From: Lancefieldella parvula DSM 20469
Lineage (GTDB): Bacteria; Actinomycetota; Coriobacteriia; Coriobacteriales; Atopobiaceae
Length of the DNA stretch: 64,000 bases
NCBI RefSeq assembly: GCF_000024225.1
Contig: NC_013203.1
Coordinates: forward strand, 1,479,806-1,543,805
Direction: 5' to 3'
A model generated the notes under the pieces. That model was given only the letters and a program-made list of their open reading frames with translations. It was not told where the DNA came from and ran no database searches. This document shows positions 18,096-25,777 of the stretch, piece after piece. Each line of letters begins with the position of its first letter. Position 1 is the first letter of the stretch. Both the position numbers and the translations under genes were made by a program.

Positions 18096-18170
18096 TGCCG
18101 CTCCTTTGTGTTTGACACTTGCTATCAGAAACACTTACAGACTATCAGCTGCAAAACACTACGTACTAGA

Positions 18171-18199
18171 TGTAAACAAACTTGAAACTATTCTATAAT
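18171..18199 (+). promoter_or_regulatory. Possible promoter of the GNAT-gluQ pair
   Basis: A perfect TATAAT (18194-18199) lies 37 bases upstream of the acetyltransferase start. The -35 at 17-base spacing is poor (TGTAAA, 18171-18176), so the call rests on the -10 and position. Confidence 0.45.
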
Positions 18200-18235
18200 C
18201 TTCCGATGTAAAACACACGAAAGGAACTATTTCAT

Positions 18236-18865
18236 ATGTCTATTGATACTCCCATCATAGTCCCCTTTGAAGATGCTGACTTACCGGAGCTCATATCAAT
18301 CTTTGAACGCGTCTGGTACTTGGATGGTGAAGAGTCAAAAGATGAAAGTCACTCCCTTGCGACTATTGATATCGCCTATTTTATTAGCGTTTCTACTCAT
18401 CGCTTTGTAGCAAAACAAGGCGACCAAATACTTGGTCTTATTTTTTGCTCAAACGGAGAAACTCCAGCCGATTATAAAAAATGGCAAAAACTAGAAAATG
18501 AGGCAACCACAAAAGCTAAAAAACTATTCAGCGCAGAAGATTTTGAGGATCATGAGGTCTTTGGCGATGTCGAATCTGGTCTAGTTCACAAATATTGGAA
18601 CACAGACACTAACAATCCTAAATGGGAGATTACCCTGTTCTGTGTTAACCCTGCTATAAAAAGCCAGGGCATTGGAGGCATGCTCTTCTCCTACATTTTG
18701 AACTTTATGAAAGAACAGGGAGCCAAGCATTATTTTCTTGCAACTGATGATAGCTGTGACTTTGGCTTCTATCAGCACAAGGGTCTTACATGTAAAGACA
18801 AAGCGGCTGTCAAATCATCAACAAAAGACTTTGGATTTGCTTATATCTATGCAGGAGATCTCTAA
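18236..18865 (+). CDS. GNAT-family N-acetyltransferase
   Basis: This 209-residue protein has a GNAT fold: IVPFEDADLPELISIFERVWYLDGEE at the start, then RFVAKQGDQILGLIFCSNGE (beta strand pair), and the acetyl-CoA pyrophosphate loop in FCVNPAIKSQGIGGMLFSYILNFMKEQGAKHYFLATDDSCDFGFYQHKGL near residues 140-185, where Q/R-x-x-G-x-G/A is read as SQGIGGM. The acceptor substrate is unknown. The ATG at 18236 follows GAAAGGAAC. It ends two bases before gluQ, so the two are probably translated from one message. Confidence 0.85.
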   Translation: MSIDTPIIVPFEDADLPELISIFERVWYLDGEESKDESHSLATIDIAYFISVSTHRFVAKQGDQILGLIFCSNGETPADYKKWQKLENEATTKAKKLFSAEDFEDHEVFGDVESGLVHKYWNTDTNNPKWEITLFCVNPAIKSQGIGGMLFSYILNFMKEQGAKHYFLATDDSCDFGFYQHKGLTCKDKAAVKSSTKDFGFAYIYAGDL

Positions 18866-18867
18866 GA

Positions 18868-19803
18868 ATGAACCCTTGCGTTGGAAGGTTTGCGCCCACT
18901 CCTTCCGGAAGAATGCATCTTGGTAACGTTTTCTCAGCGCTTATGGCTTGGGCTAGTACTCGTTCCCAAAATGGCAACTTTATTCTTCGCATCGAAGACT
19001 TAGATATTCGCGCTCATAACCCTCAATATACCTCCTATCTTCTTGATGACCTGCAGTGGTTGGGGCTAGATTGGGACAGAGGCCCGTTCTACCAAAGTAA
19101 GCGTACAGAGCTCTACCAAGAGGCTCTTTTAAGATTAAAACAGCAGGGGCTCCTATATCCTTGCTTTTGCTCCCGAGCAGACTTACACGTCGCGCAGGCC
19201 CCTCATGCCAGCGACGGTACGTATATCTATGCAGGAACTTGCAGCAATCTAAGCCAGTCTGAGCGTGAAGAACTCTCAAAACATAAAATTCCAGCAACAC
19301 GTATGCGAGTTTCTAATAAGAACTACACATTTGAAGACAAAGTCTATGGTCCAATATCTCAAAACCTTGCTGAATCATGTGGAGACTTTATTGTCCAACG
19401 TGCAGACGGAATCTTTGCTTATCAGCTTGCTGTGGTAGTGGACGATGCTGATATGGGCATAACTGAAGTAGTCAGAGGATCGGATCTTCTCTCCTCGACA
19501 CCTAGACAACTTTATTTACAAGACACACTTGGTCTTTCTCATCCCACATACGCTCACCTCCCCTTACTTGTTGCACCGGATGGTAGAAGGCTTTCCAAAC
19601 GTGACCGTGACTTAGATCTTGGTGCCCTTAGAGCTCAAGGAAAAACACCAGAAGAAATTCTTGGCTTTTTGGCTTATTGCATAGGTCTTGCGGAAAAGGA
19701 TGAAACTCTTTCTGCAGCACAAGTTGTAAATCGCTTTTCCTGGGATGCACTTCACGCTCACCGAAAAAACGTGGTTGTTGAGCATTTTTCACATGTTTTG
19801 TGA
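18868..19803 (+). CDS. gluQ: Glutamyl-Q tRNA(Asp) synthetase
   Basis: This 311-residue paralogue of glutamyl-tRNA synthetase lacks the anticodon-binding domain. It charges queuosine-34 of tRNA(Asp) with glutamate. Motifs: GRFAPTPSGRMHLGNVFSAL (HIGH-type, residues 6-25), zinc-binding cysteines in YPCFCSRADLH and YIYAGTC, and LSKRDRDLDLGAL (KMSKS-type, near 240). It is linked in function to queT in this window. The last codons coincide with the left edge of a GC-richer block: the TGA overlaps the GTG start of a truncated histidine kinase, so a few C-terminal residues may be altered or foreign-derived. Confidence 0.92.
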   Translation: MNPCVGRFAPTPSGRMHLGNVFSALMAWASTRSQNGNFILRIEDLDIRAHNPQYTSYLLDDLQWLGLDWDRGPFYQSKRTELYQEALLRLKQQGLLYPCFCSRADLHVAQAPHASDGTYIYAGTCSNLSQSEREELSKHKIPATRMRVSNKNYTFEDKVYGPISQNLAESCGDFIVQRADGIFAYQLAVVVDDADMGITEVVRGSDLLSSTPRQLYLQDTLGLSHPTYAHLPLLVAPDGRRLSKRDRDLDLGALRAQGKTPEEILGFLAYCIGLAEKDETLSAAQVVNRFSWDALHAHRKNVVVEHFSHVL

Positions 19804-20480
19804 ATGACGCAAGCCACGAATTGCGCACCCCCATTGCGGTTATTCGCGGGTATGCCGATATGCTTGATCGCTGGGGAAAAACTGACGAGGCGGTTCTTGA
19901 TGAATCTATCGCCGCATTGAAATCCGAAAGCGAGCACATGCATGAGCTCGTTGAACAGCTGCTCTTTCTTGCACGAGGCGATGCCGGCAGAAATACCCTT
20001 ACCACGGCTCACGTAAATTTTGCACGGCTTGCCTATGACGTATGGGAAGAGTCCGAGATGATTGACCCTGACCATCGCTATGTCCTGGACTTTGACGCAA
20101 CGTTTATGAATGAACCGCACTATCAAGTTGTTGGCGATATCGCGCTGCTCAAACAATGCCTGAGAATCATTGTCCACAATGCCGCCCGCTATTCTCCTTC
20201 GAATACATCCATTACATTTGACGTTTCATATGACGAGAAGTACGTCCGTGTATCTATACAAGATAAAGGTGTTGGCATATCCGACGCAGCGGTTTCACAT
20301 ATTTTTGAGCGGTTTTGGCGCGCCGACAGAGCCCGTGCGGAAAATAACGACGGGTCCGGCCTCGGCCTCTCTATTGCAAAGTGGATCGTTGACAGTCATG
20401 ACGGCTCTGTCGACGTGCTCTCGCGCAAAGGTGTAGGCACGCGATTCACCATTGCTATATCTCGCGACGAGCAACCGTAA
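19800..20480 (+). pseudogene. 5'-truncated sensor histidine kinase (catalytic core only)
   Basis: The frame begins at FVNDASHELRTPIAVIRGYAD, which is the phospho-acceptor H-box of a HisKA domain, and continues through dimerisation helix 2 (LVEQLLFLARGD) and a complete ATPase domain (IIVHNAARYSPSN, VGISDAAVSHIFERFWRADRARA, GLGLSIAKWIVDSHDG, GTRFTIAIS). The sensor, membrane segments and HAMP that should precede it are missing because gluQ occupies the upstream DNA. A GTG at 19800 overlaps the gluQ TGA, so a 226-residue cytosolic core could still be made by coupled translation. No response regulator is adjacent. The 3' end overlaps the convergent GntR gene by 26 bases. Confidence 0.8.
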
Positions 20481-21186
20481 AAAACGAGAAGTAATCTGGA
20501 CGGTGCTTTGACTGCGTAAACTCAAACATCTCGCCTTGGAAATTGAATGTTTGCCCGGTTACCACGGCCAGGTAATCTGCACCGTCAAGATCGAGACAGT
20601 CTTGATCTTCTCGGGTAACACGCTCAACGGTAACGGTTCGTTTGCTGGTTGCAATCTGCATATTGAGGGTCTTCTCGATATAGTCATAGATTGAAAACTG
20701 AGCTATATCAGGAGTTAAGCCTGGTACAAGACTTGCTCGGAAATAATTGCAGTCAAGAATCGATGCTTTAGAGCCTACAACCCTCACTCGAACAACATAT
20801 AAAAGCTCATCGCCCTCACCAAATCCGGTGTAGCGTGCGAAGTCTTTATCGGCAACAATACGTTCAAACTTGAGAACCCGTGTTTCCGTATCGAGTTGAT
20901 TGCGCTTGGATGCCTCTTGAAATGTTTCAATACCTCCCAGCTCAAAAAGAGCTCGCGGGCGCTTTTGGTAAATAACGCGCACCCCTTTGCCATGTACGGG
21001 CTGCAGTGCCCCTTGCTGCGTTAAAAGTGCAATTGCCTTTCTGAGCGTATTGTGAGAGCAACTGTATTCTTTTATAAGATTCGCCTCAGATGGAATATAG
21101 GTCTGATAGGGATATTCTCCTCGCTCTATTTTTCCTAAAAGATTCCTATAAATCTCATCATAAATTGCCTTCATGCATATCTCCAT
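20455..21186 (-). CDS. treR: GntR/HutC-family repressor, probable trehalose regulator
   Basis: This 243-residue regulator has an N-terminal GntR winged helix (IYDEIYRNLLGKIERGEYPYQTYIPSEANLIKEYSCSHNTLRKAIALLTQQGALQPVHGKGVRV) and a C-terminal UTRA effector domain (FERIVADKDFARYTGFGEGDELLYVVRVRVV, NYFRASLVPGL, VTGQTFNFQGEMFEFTQSKHRPDYFSF). This matches TreR proteins that respond to trehalose-6-phosphate. It is divergent from treP and treC, with a perfect 12-bp inverted repeat in the shared spacer as the likely operator. The effector is inferred from neighbours. Confidence 0.9.
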   Translation of the reverse strand: MEICMKAIYDEIYRNLLGKIERGEYPYQTYIPSEANLIKEYSCSHNTLRKAIALLTQQGALQPVHGKGVRVIYQKRPRALFELGGIETFQEASKRNQLDTETRVLKFERIVADKDFARYTGFGEGDELLYVVRVRVVGSKASILDCNYFRASLVPGLTPDIAQFSIYDYIEKTLNMQIATSKRTVTVERVTREDQDCLDLDGADYLAVVTGQTFNFQGEMFEFTQSKHRPDYFSFFTVARREI

Positions 21187-21343
21187 CGCTGTTTAGTTGC
21201 AATTATTTTATATTTTTTCACCAAAAACAGCATATCACCTACTTATCCAAATCATCTGCATAAGACGTTTATAGGCAAATTTATACCGCTCAGCAATACG
21301 AAACTGTCGATTTTTCATTTTCCGCCAAAGAAATTGCTCCGAT

Positions 21344-21371
21344 GAACTAACTTATTTGCATAAGTTAGTTC
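21344..21371. promoter_or_regulatory. Perfect 12-bp inverted repeat, predicted TreR operator
   Basis: GAACTAACTTAT, spacer TTGC, ATAAGTTAGTTC. It ends 19 bases before the treP start codon, immediately upstream of the GAGGAAAAGAGG ribosome site, and no T-run follows, so a repressor site is more likely than a terminator. A GCATAAG half site also occurs near 21258. Confidence 0.7.
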
Positions 21372-21390
21372 CACGAGGAAAAGAGGAAAG

Positions 21391-22884
21391 ATGGCAAAGT
21401 TCGACCATGATGCTCGTGAACTCCTCGAGCTCGTTGGCGGCAAAGACAACATTGCTGCGGCTTCACACTGTATGACACGCATGCGATTTGCCTTGAAAGA
21501 TCCTTCAAAAGCGGATGTGGCTGCCATTGAAAAGCTTGCATCCGTTAAAGGAAGTTTCACGCAAGCCGGCCAGTTTCAAGTTATTATCGGCAATGACGTC
21601 GCCGACTTTTACGACACCTTTGTCGGTATTTCTGGCGTAAGTGAGGCTTCAAAACAAGACGTCAAATCAGCCGCCCTTCAAAACACAAACATTTTGCAGC
21701 GAGCCATGGGAGCCATTGCCGAGGTCTTTGCTCCCCTGATTCCCGCAATCATTACCGGCGGCCTTATTCTTGGCTTCCGAAACGTGCTTGGCGAGATGCC
21801 CTACTTTGGACCTGAAGGCAACCAGACCCTCGCTTCGCTTTCCGTCTTCTGGACGGGCGTATATAACTTCTTGTGGCTTATTGGCGAGGCAGTCTTCCAT
21901 GCCGGCATCCCTGTAGGCATTTGCTGGTCAATCACAAAGAAAATGGGCGGGACCCCCATGCTCGGCATTGTGCTTGGCCTCACCCTCGTTTCCGGCCAGC
22001 TCATGAATGCCTATGCTGTTTCAGGAGCAACCGCCGCTGATTGGGCTACCCATACATGGAATTTTGACTTCGCGCAGGTCCGCATGATTGGATATCAGGC
22101 TCAAGTTATCCCCGCTATTCTCGCTGCGATTACCTTCAACTACCTCGAGCGATTCTTTAAGAAAATCACGCCATCCGTCATTCAGATGATCGTAGTGCCC
22201 TTCTGCTCACTTTTGCTTGCCGTTATGGCTGCTCACTTCGTGCTTGGCCCCATTGGCTGGACCATCGGATCTTGGATCGGAAACATTGTTCTCGCAGGCA
22301 TCACAAGTCCGTTTGCATGGCTCTTTGGCCTTATCTTTGGCGCCGTATATGCTCCCCTTGTCATCACTGGCTTGCACCACATGTCCAATGCCGTTGACAT
22401 GCAGCTTATTGCAAGTTCCAATAACTATGGCACTCCACTGTGGCCCATGATCGCACTTTCCAATATTGCTCAGGGTTCATCGGTTCTCGCCATGTCTGTC
22501 CTTCAGAAGCATGACGAAAATGCTCAGCAGGTAAACATCCCTTCCATCATCTCTTGCTACCTTGGCGTTACCGAACCCGCTATGTTTGGCGTCAACCTCA
22601 AATACGGTTTCCCCTTCGTATGCGCTATGATTGGCAGTTCCATTGCAGGAGGTGTCTGTACGGCCTTTGGTGTCAACGCTCTCTCCATTGGCGTTGGTGG
22701 ACTCCCCGGAATTCTTTCAATTCGCCCCGAGTTTATCGGCATCTTCGCCGTTTGCATGGCCATCGCTGTAGTGGTTCCATTTGTTCTTACATTCACCATC
22801 GGCAAACGCCAAGGTATTGATAAAGGTATCGATACCAATGTCGTCACGCTTGATGGCGAGAAAAACAGTGCCCTTTCGGCCTAA
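21391..22884 (+). CDS. treP: Trehalose-specific PTS EIIBC component
   Basis: This 497-residue membrane protein combines an N-terminal EIIB domain (about 1-80; phosphorylated cysteine in AASHCMTRMRFALKD, Cys28) with a C-terminal EIIC domain of about ten membrane segments starting at MGAIAEVFAPLIPAIITGGLILGFRN. EIIC motifs include AGIPVGICWSITKKMGG and GVTEPAMFGVNLKYGFPF near 370. No EIIA domain is present, as in TreB, so phosphate must come from a glucose-type EIIA elsewhere. Trehalose specificity is inferred from the adjacent phosphotrehalase and GntR regulator; sucrose-type EIIBC proteins are similar. Confidence 0.92.
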   Translation: MAKFDHDARELLELVGGKDNIAAASHCMTRMRFALKDPSKADVAAIEKLASVKGSFTQAGQFQVIIGNDVADFYDTFVGISGVSEASKQDVKSAALQNTNILQRAMGAIAEVFAPLIPAIITGGLILGFRNVLGEMPYFGPEGNQTLASLSVFWTGVYNFLWLIGEAVFHAGIPVGICWSITKKMGGTPMLGIVLGLTLVSGQLMNAYAVSGATAADWATHTWNFDFAQVRMIGYQAQVIPAILAAITFNYLERFFKKITPSVIQMIVVPFCSLLLAVMAAHFVLGPIGWTIGSWIGNIVLAGITSPFAWLFGLIFGAVYAPLVITGLHHMSNAVDMQLIASSNNYGTPLWPMIALSNIAQGSSVLAMSVLQKHDENAQQVNIPSIISCYLGVTEPAMFGVNLKYGFPFVCAMIGSSIAGGVCTAFGVNALSIGVGGLPGILSIRPEFIGIFAVCMAIAVVVPFVLTFTIGKRQGIDKGIDTNVVTLDGEKNSALSA

Positions 22885-22907
22885 TAAAACCTGTAAGAGG
22901 AGCGGAT

Positions 22908-24605
22908 ATGTCAGGGCAATCTTCACGAGTAACAAGCAATCCCAAGGGCGCTTATACGCGCGCTGAGTTTCTCGGCACCAAGGTTGTGTATCAAATCTAC
23001 GTCCGCTCCTTTAACGATTCAAACGGAGACGGCATCGGAGACCTTCCCGGCATCACGCAACGTCTTGACTACCTGCAAAAACTCGGCGTTGACTATCTGT
23101 GGCTTACTCCGTTTTTTGTTTCACCCCAACATGACAATGGCTACGACGTTGCAGATTACCGCAACGTCGAGCCTCTCTTTGGCACCATGGCTGACTTCAA
23201 CGAACTTTCAGCCGAAGCAAAAAAGCACGGTATCAAGCTGATGCTCGACATGGTCTTTAACCACACATCAACCGAGCATCCATGGTTTCAGCGGGCACTT
23301 AGCGGCGATCCTCAATACCTTGCCTACTATACCTTTGTCGATGGCAACCCCAACACGCCGCCAACAAACTGGAAGTCCAAGTTTGGCGGAAGCGCATGGG
23401 AGTGGGTTCCCACACTTCATAAGTGGTATCTCCATCTCTTTGACGCCTCACAGGCGGATCTCAACTGGGACAACCCAAGCGTCCGAGCCGAGCTTGCCGA
23501 CATAGTGAGTTTCTGGCACAACAAAGGCGTTGATGGTTTTCGCTTTGACGTTGTTAATCTCATTTCCAAGCCAGATGTCTTTGAGGACGACGCCATAGGA
23601 GACGGCAGGCGCTTTTACACCGACGGGCCACATGTCCACGAATACCTGCAGGAACTCGTCAAGCGCGGTGGTATCGACGGGCTGATGACCGTCGGTGAAA
23701 TGAGCTCCACCTCAATTGAAAACTGCATACGCTATTCCAATCCGGCTGACCATGAGCTTGCCATGACCTTCTCGTTTCATCACCTTAAGGTTGATTACCT
23801 CAACGGAGACAAGTGGTCGCTCAAAGAGCCGGATATCGGCAAGCTTCGTGAGCTGTTGAAATCGTGGCAAGAACAGATTACGGCAGGTGGAGGCTGGAAT
23901 GCGCTGTTTTGGGCCAATCACGATCAGCCTCGTCCGAATTCTCGCTTTGGCGATACCGAGCACTACTGGGAAATGTCCAGCAAACTGCTTGCCGTCACCG
24001 CACATCTTCTGCGCGGAACTCCCTATATTTACCAGGGAGAAGAGCTGGGTATGACCAATGCGGGATTTACCAATATCACACAGTATCGAGACGTGGAGTC
24101 CCTCAATTACTTTAAGATCCTTCAGGATCGGGGCTGCTCCCCCAAAGAAGCGCTCCATATCATCTCCGAGCGCTCCCGCGACAATGGGCGCACACCCGTT
24201 CAATGGGATGCCTCAAAAACCGCAGGTTTCACTTCCGGTACACCGTGGATTGGCATTCCCGACAACCACACCATCATCAATGCTGCTGCAGAAGTTGGCG
24301 ATCCTGACTCGATATTCTCCTTCTATCAAAAGCTCATTGTTCTTCGAAAAACTCATCCCGTTATCAGCGAGGGAGATGTTTGCTTTATCGACTCCGCTGG
24401 CGAGAAGGTCATTGCCTACGAGCGTACCTTGGATAGCTGTTGCGTGCGCGTCTTTGCAAACTTCTCTGACCAAAAGGTTCGCTGTGCGCCGAAAGCTGAA
24501 ATCGATGGGTCTGACGTCCTTATTGGTAACTATCCCAACACCGTAACCGATGCAGATGCGCTCATACTTCGTCCTTTTGAGGCACGAGCCTTTATCTGGG
24601 AATGA
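22908..24605 (+). CDS. treC: Trehalose-6-phosphate hydrolase
   Basis: This 565-residue family GH13 enzyme splits trehalose-6-phosphate to glucose and glucose-6-phosphate. Motifs in order: VVYQIYVRSFNDSNGDGIGDLPGI near residue 25, LMLDMVFNHTSTEHPWF (region I), DGFRFDVVNLISK (nucleophile Asp near 205), LMTVGEMSS (acid Glu near 260) and FWANHDQPR (transition-state Asp near 335). It begins 23 bases after treP with GTAAGAGGAGCGGAT before the ATG. The neighbours favour trehalose over sucrose or isomaltose substrates. The glucose-6-phosphate product would feed glycolysis directly. Confidence 0.93.
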   Translation: MSGQSSRVTSNPKGAYTRAEFLGTKVVYQIYVRSFNDSNGDGIGDLPGITQRLDYLQKLGVDYLWLTPFFVSPQHDNGYDVADYRNVEPLFGTMADFNELSAEAKKHGIKLMLDMVFNHTSTEHPWFQRALSGDPQYLAYYTFVDGNPNTPPTNWKSKFGGSAWEWVPTLHKWYLHLFDASQADLNWDNPSVRAELADIVSFWHNKGVDGFRFDVVNLISKPDVFEDDAIGDGRRFYTDGPHVHEYLQELVKRGGIDGLMTVGEMSSTSIENCIRYSNPADHELAMTFSFHHLKVDYLNGDKWSLKEPDIGKLRELLKSWQEQITAGGGWNALFWANHDQPRPNSRFGDTEHYWEMSSKLLAVTAHLLRGTPYIYQGEELGMTNAGFTNITQYRDVESLNYFKILQDRGCSPKEALHIISERSRDNGRTPVQWDASKTAGFTSGTPWIGIPDNHTIINAAAEVGDPDSIFSFYQKLIVLRKTHPVISEGDVCFIDSAGEKVIAYERTLDSCCVRVFANFSDQKVRCAPKAEIDGSDVLIGNYPNTVTDADALILRPFEARAFIWE

Positions 24606-24949
24606 TAGAGTCATACTCGAGTCCTCCCAAAGCTCCTTATCCAAAGTTCTTGTCGACACCTAGAAGTTGCTAGGTTTCTCTTAGCTTGCCATACGTGCAT
24701 TTACCAAATTTGCAGCAAGTTTGGTCGACTCAAGACCAACTTGGCGCATTTCTAGCAGCCTCTCTAAACAGTCCCTCGAAAACTATAAAACCTACGTACT
24801 TCATTTAAGTAGCTCGTTTACATACTTCTATCAGAAGGCTAGACGTGGAGATTCTGTGAATGAGCAAAAACAGCTCTACGTTCTCTTTGCTATACATGTG
24901 AACTCCAATCCGACCGCCCTTGACGGTCCAACTTTTCGTCCGCACCCCC
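24606..24949. other. Spacer between treC and tRNA-Ser, with gene remnant
   Basis: Non-coding. It holds a possible small hairpin after treC (CCTAG AAGTTG CTAGG then TTTCTCTT, 24660-24683) and a short minus-strand reading fragment at 24681-24785. The second TGTGAATGA copy is at 24855-24863. This is where the right edge of the GC-rich block should lie. Confidence 0.5.
24681..24785 (-). pseudogene. Possible C-terminal gene remnant
   Basis: The minus-strand frame reads about 33 residues (SRDCLERLLEMRQVGLEST, then KLAANLVNARMAS and a stop) that look like a helical protein tail. An in-frame stop lies just upstream and there is no start codon with a ribosome site. I cannot name the family. It may be debris left by the event that brought in the trehalose genes. 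Confidence 0.3.
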
Positions 24950-24978
24950 TTGTGAGTGGCGCCAGTTCGGGGTATCAT
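24950..24978 (+). promoter_or_regulatory. Predicted tRNA-Ser promoter
   Basis: TTGTGA (24950-24955), 17-base spacer, TATCAT (24973-24978). The mature tRNA starts 18 bases downstream of the -10, which is a normal arrangement for a short 5' leader. Confidence 0.55.
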
Positions 24979-24995
24979 TCACAAGCACCCATTTT

Positions 24996-25086
24996 GGAGA
25001 GCTGACCGAGAGGCCGAAGGTGCTCGCCTGCTAAGCGAGTATGGGCCCCAAGCCCATCTGGGGTTCGAATCCCCAGCTCTCCGCCA
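24996..25086 (+). tRNA. tRNA-Ser (GCU)
   Basis: Acceptor GGAGAGC pairs with GCTCTCC and is followed by G and an encoded CCA. The anticodon loop reads CTGCTAA, giving GCU (Ser AGC/AGU). A long class II variable arm (TATGGGCCCC...CCCAT region) and the T-loop GGTTCGAATCC are present. Confidence 0.96.
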
Positions 25087-25095
25087 GAATTTTCT

Positions 25096-25126
25096 GCTCG
25101 TTGCATCACCGCAACGAGCTTTTTTC
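25096..25126 (+). terminator. Terminator after tRNA-Ser
   Basis: A 9-bp perfect stem, GCTCGTTGC / GCAACGAGC, with loop ATCACC, is followed by TTTTTT. It starts 9 bases after the tRNA CCA. Confidence 0.93.
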
Positions 25127-25199
25127 TTACCGAGAAGAACTTTTTTCTAAGATTAGTCTTGCATTTTTTACTGGAAAATGGCATTCTATCTACTTGCAC

Positions 25200-25276
25200 G
25201 CGGCGTTACCTCAGCTGGATAGAGGACCTGACTACGAATCAGGGCGTCATAGGTTCGAATCCTATACGCCGCACCA
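25200..25276 (+). tRNA. tRNA-Arg (ACG)
   Basis: Acceptor GCGGCGT pairs with ACGCCGC, discriminator A, encoded CCA. The anticodon loop CTACGAA gives ACG, which is edited to ICG and reads CGN arginine codons. D-loop AGCTGGATA and T-loop GGTTCGAATCC are standard. Confidence 0.96.
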
Positions 25277-25287
25277 CTTGAACTTAG

Positions 25288-25311
25288 GAGCTCCTTCAGG
25301 AGCTCTTTTTT
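25288..25311 (+). terminator. Terminator after tRNA-Arg
   Basis: Stem GAGCTCC / GGAGCTC with loop TTCA, then a run of T. It begins 11 bases after the tRNA end. On the opposite strand it lies at the 3' end of the small gene at 25313 and may serve both. Confidence 0.85.
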
Positions 25312-25312
25312 A

Positions 25313-25633
25313 TTATCTAACCGGTCTTAAAGCTACTTCTCCAGAAGAATTTGCATACAGATAACTGTACAAAATATGAGCCTCATCAAGCTCATCCATT
25401 ACTTCTGCCATACATGTTTCCGCTGCTATAACATCTAAATACTCTTGCGGATCCAAATCTTTAAGTCCAACTCTTCCTTTAAGTGAAATCCAATTTCTTA
25501 ACACTTCAACTTGATCTGGCGCTATTTGAATCTCTGAATAAAACTCCTTATTCCCAAATCCTATTTCTGCTTCTTCTCCCTGAACTAACTGCCGAATAAC
25601 AACTCTTTCTTTTACTCCAACTCTATTCTTCAT
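25313..25633 (-). CDS. Small protein of unknown function behind a LexA-like site
   Basis: I do not recognise this 106-residue, acidic, soluble protein. It begins MKNRVGVKERVVIRQLVQGEEAEIGFG and its second half is strongly acidic and helical (DPQEYLDVIAAETCMAEVMDELDEAHILYSYLYANSSGE). The ATG at 25633 has a strong ribosome site (AAGGAAGAGG). The sequence is AT-rich. It stands alone between the serS terminator and the tRNA-Arg terminator. A long palindrome with a GAAC-N4-GTTC core lies 42-71 bases upstream and overlaps the expected promoter (-10 TATACT), so induction by DNA damage is a reasonable guess. Confidence 0.75.
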   Translation of the reverse strand: MKNRVGVKERVVIRQLVQGEEAEIGFGNKEFYSEIQIAPDQVEVLRNWISLKGRVGLKDLDPQEYLDVIAAETCMAEVMDELDEAHILYSYLYANSSGEVALRPVR

Positions 25634-25666
25634 TTCTACCTCTTCCTTTTCTACTTTGTCATCCTC

Positions 25667-25704
25667 AGTATAGTTGATTTATAGAACATATGTTCTATAA
25701 ATCA
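25667..25704 (-). promoter_or_regulatory. LexA-like palindromic site over the promoter of the 106-aa gene
   Basis: A perfect 30-base palindrome (25675-25704) is centred on GAACATATGTTC (25684-25695), which matches the Gram-positive LexA/DinR box GAAC-N4-GTTC. The -10 hexamer TATACT (25667-25672 on the minus strand) lies directly beside it, so a bound repressor would cover the -35/spacer region. The same 20-base core with one change recurs at 58905-58924. Confidence 0.65.
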
Positions 25705-25710
25705 ATAAAA

Positions 25711-25744
25711 GAAATGGTCTCCACAATTTTTTGAAGACCATTTC
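25711..25744 (-). terminator. Terminator after serS
   Basis: On the minus strand GAAATGGTCT(T)C pairs with GAGACCATTTC around an A/T-rich loop, then TTTTATT. It lies 34 bases after the serS stop. Confidence 0.8.
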
Positions 25745-25777
25745 AGAAATTGAATCAATTTTGATTAAAAAGAGAAA

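Larger units (their letters stand above)
19797..24606. mobile_element. Putatively acquired block: truncated kinase plus trehalose utilisation genes
   Basis: The block starts at the gluQ stop, where the kinase frame begins mid-protein at its H-box. By eye, sample 60-base lines inside it are about 52-57% GC (for example 21721-21780 and 23641-23700), while flanking gluQ and serS-side lines are nearer 40-48%. Codon choice shifts to GGC, GCC, ATC and CTC. No integrase or transposase is present. TGTGAATGA occurs at the left edge (19799-19807) and again at 24855-24863. A tRNA-Ser gene lies just to the right. Replacement by homologous recombination from a relative, or a deletion that joined kinase and gluQ, are alternatives. 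Confidence 0.55.
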
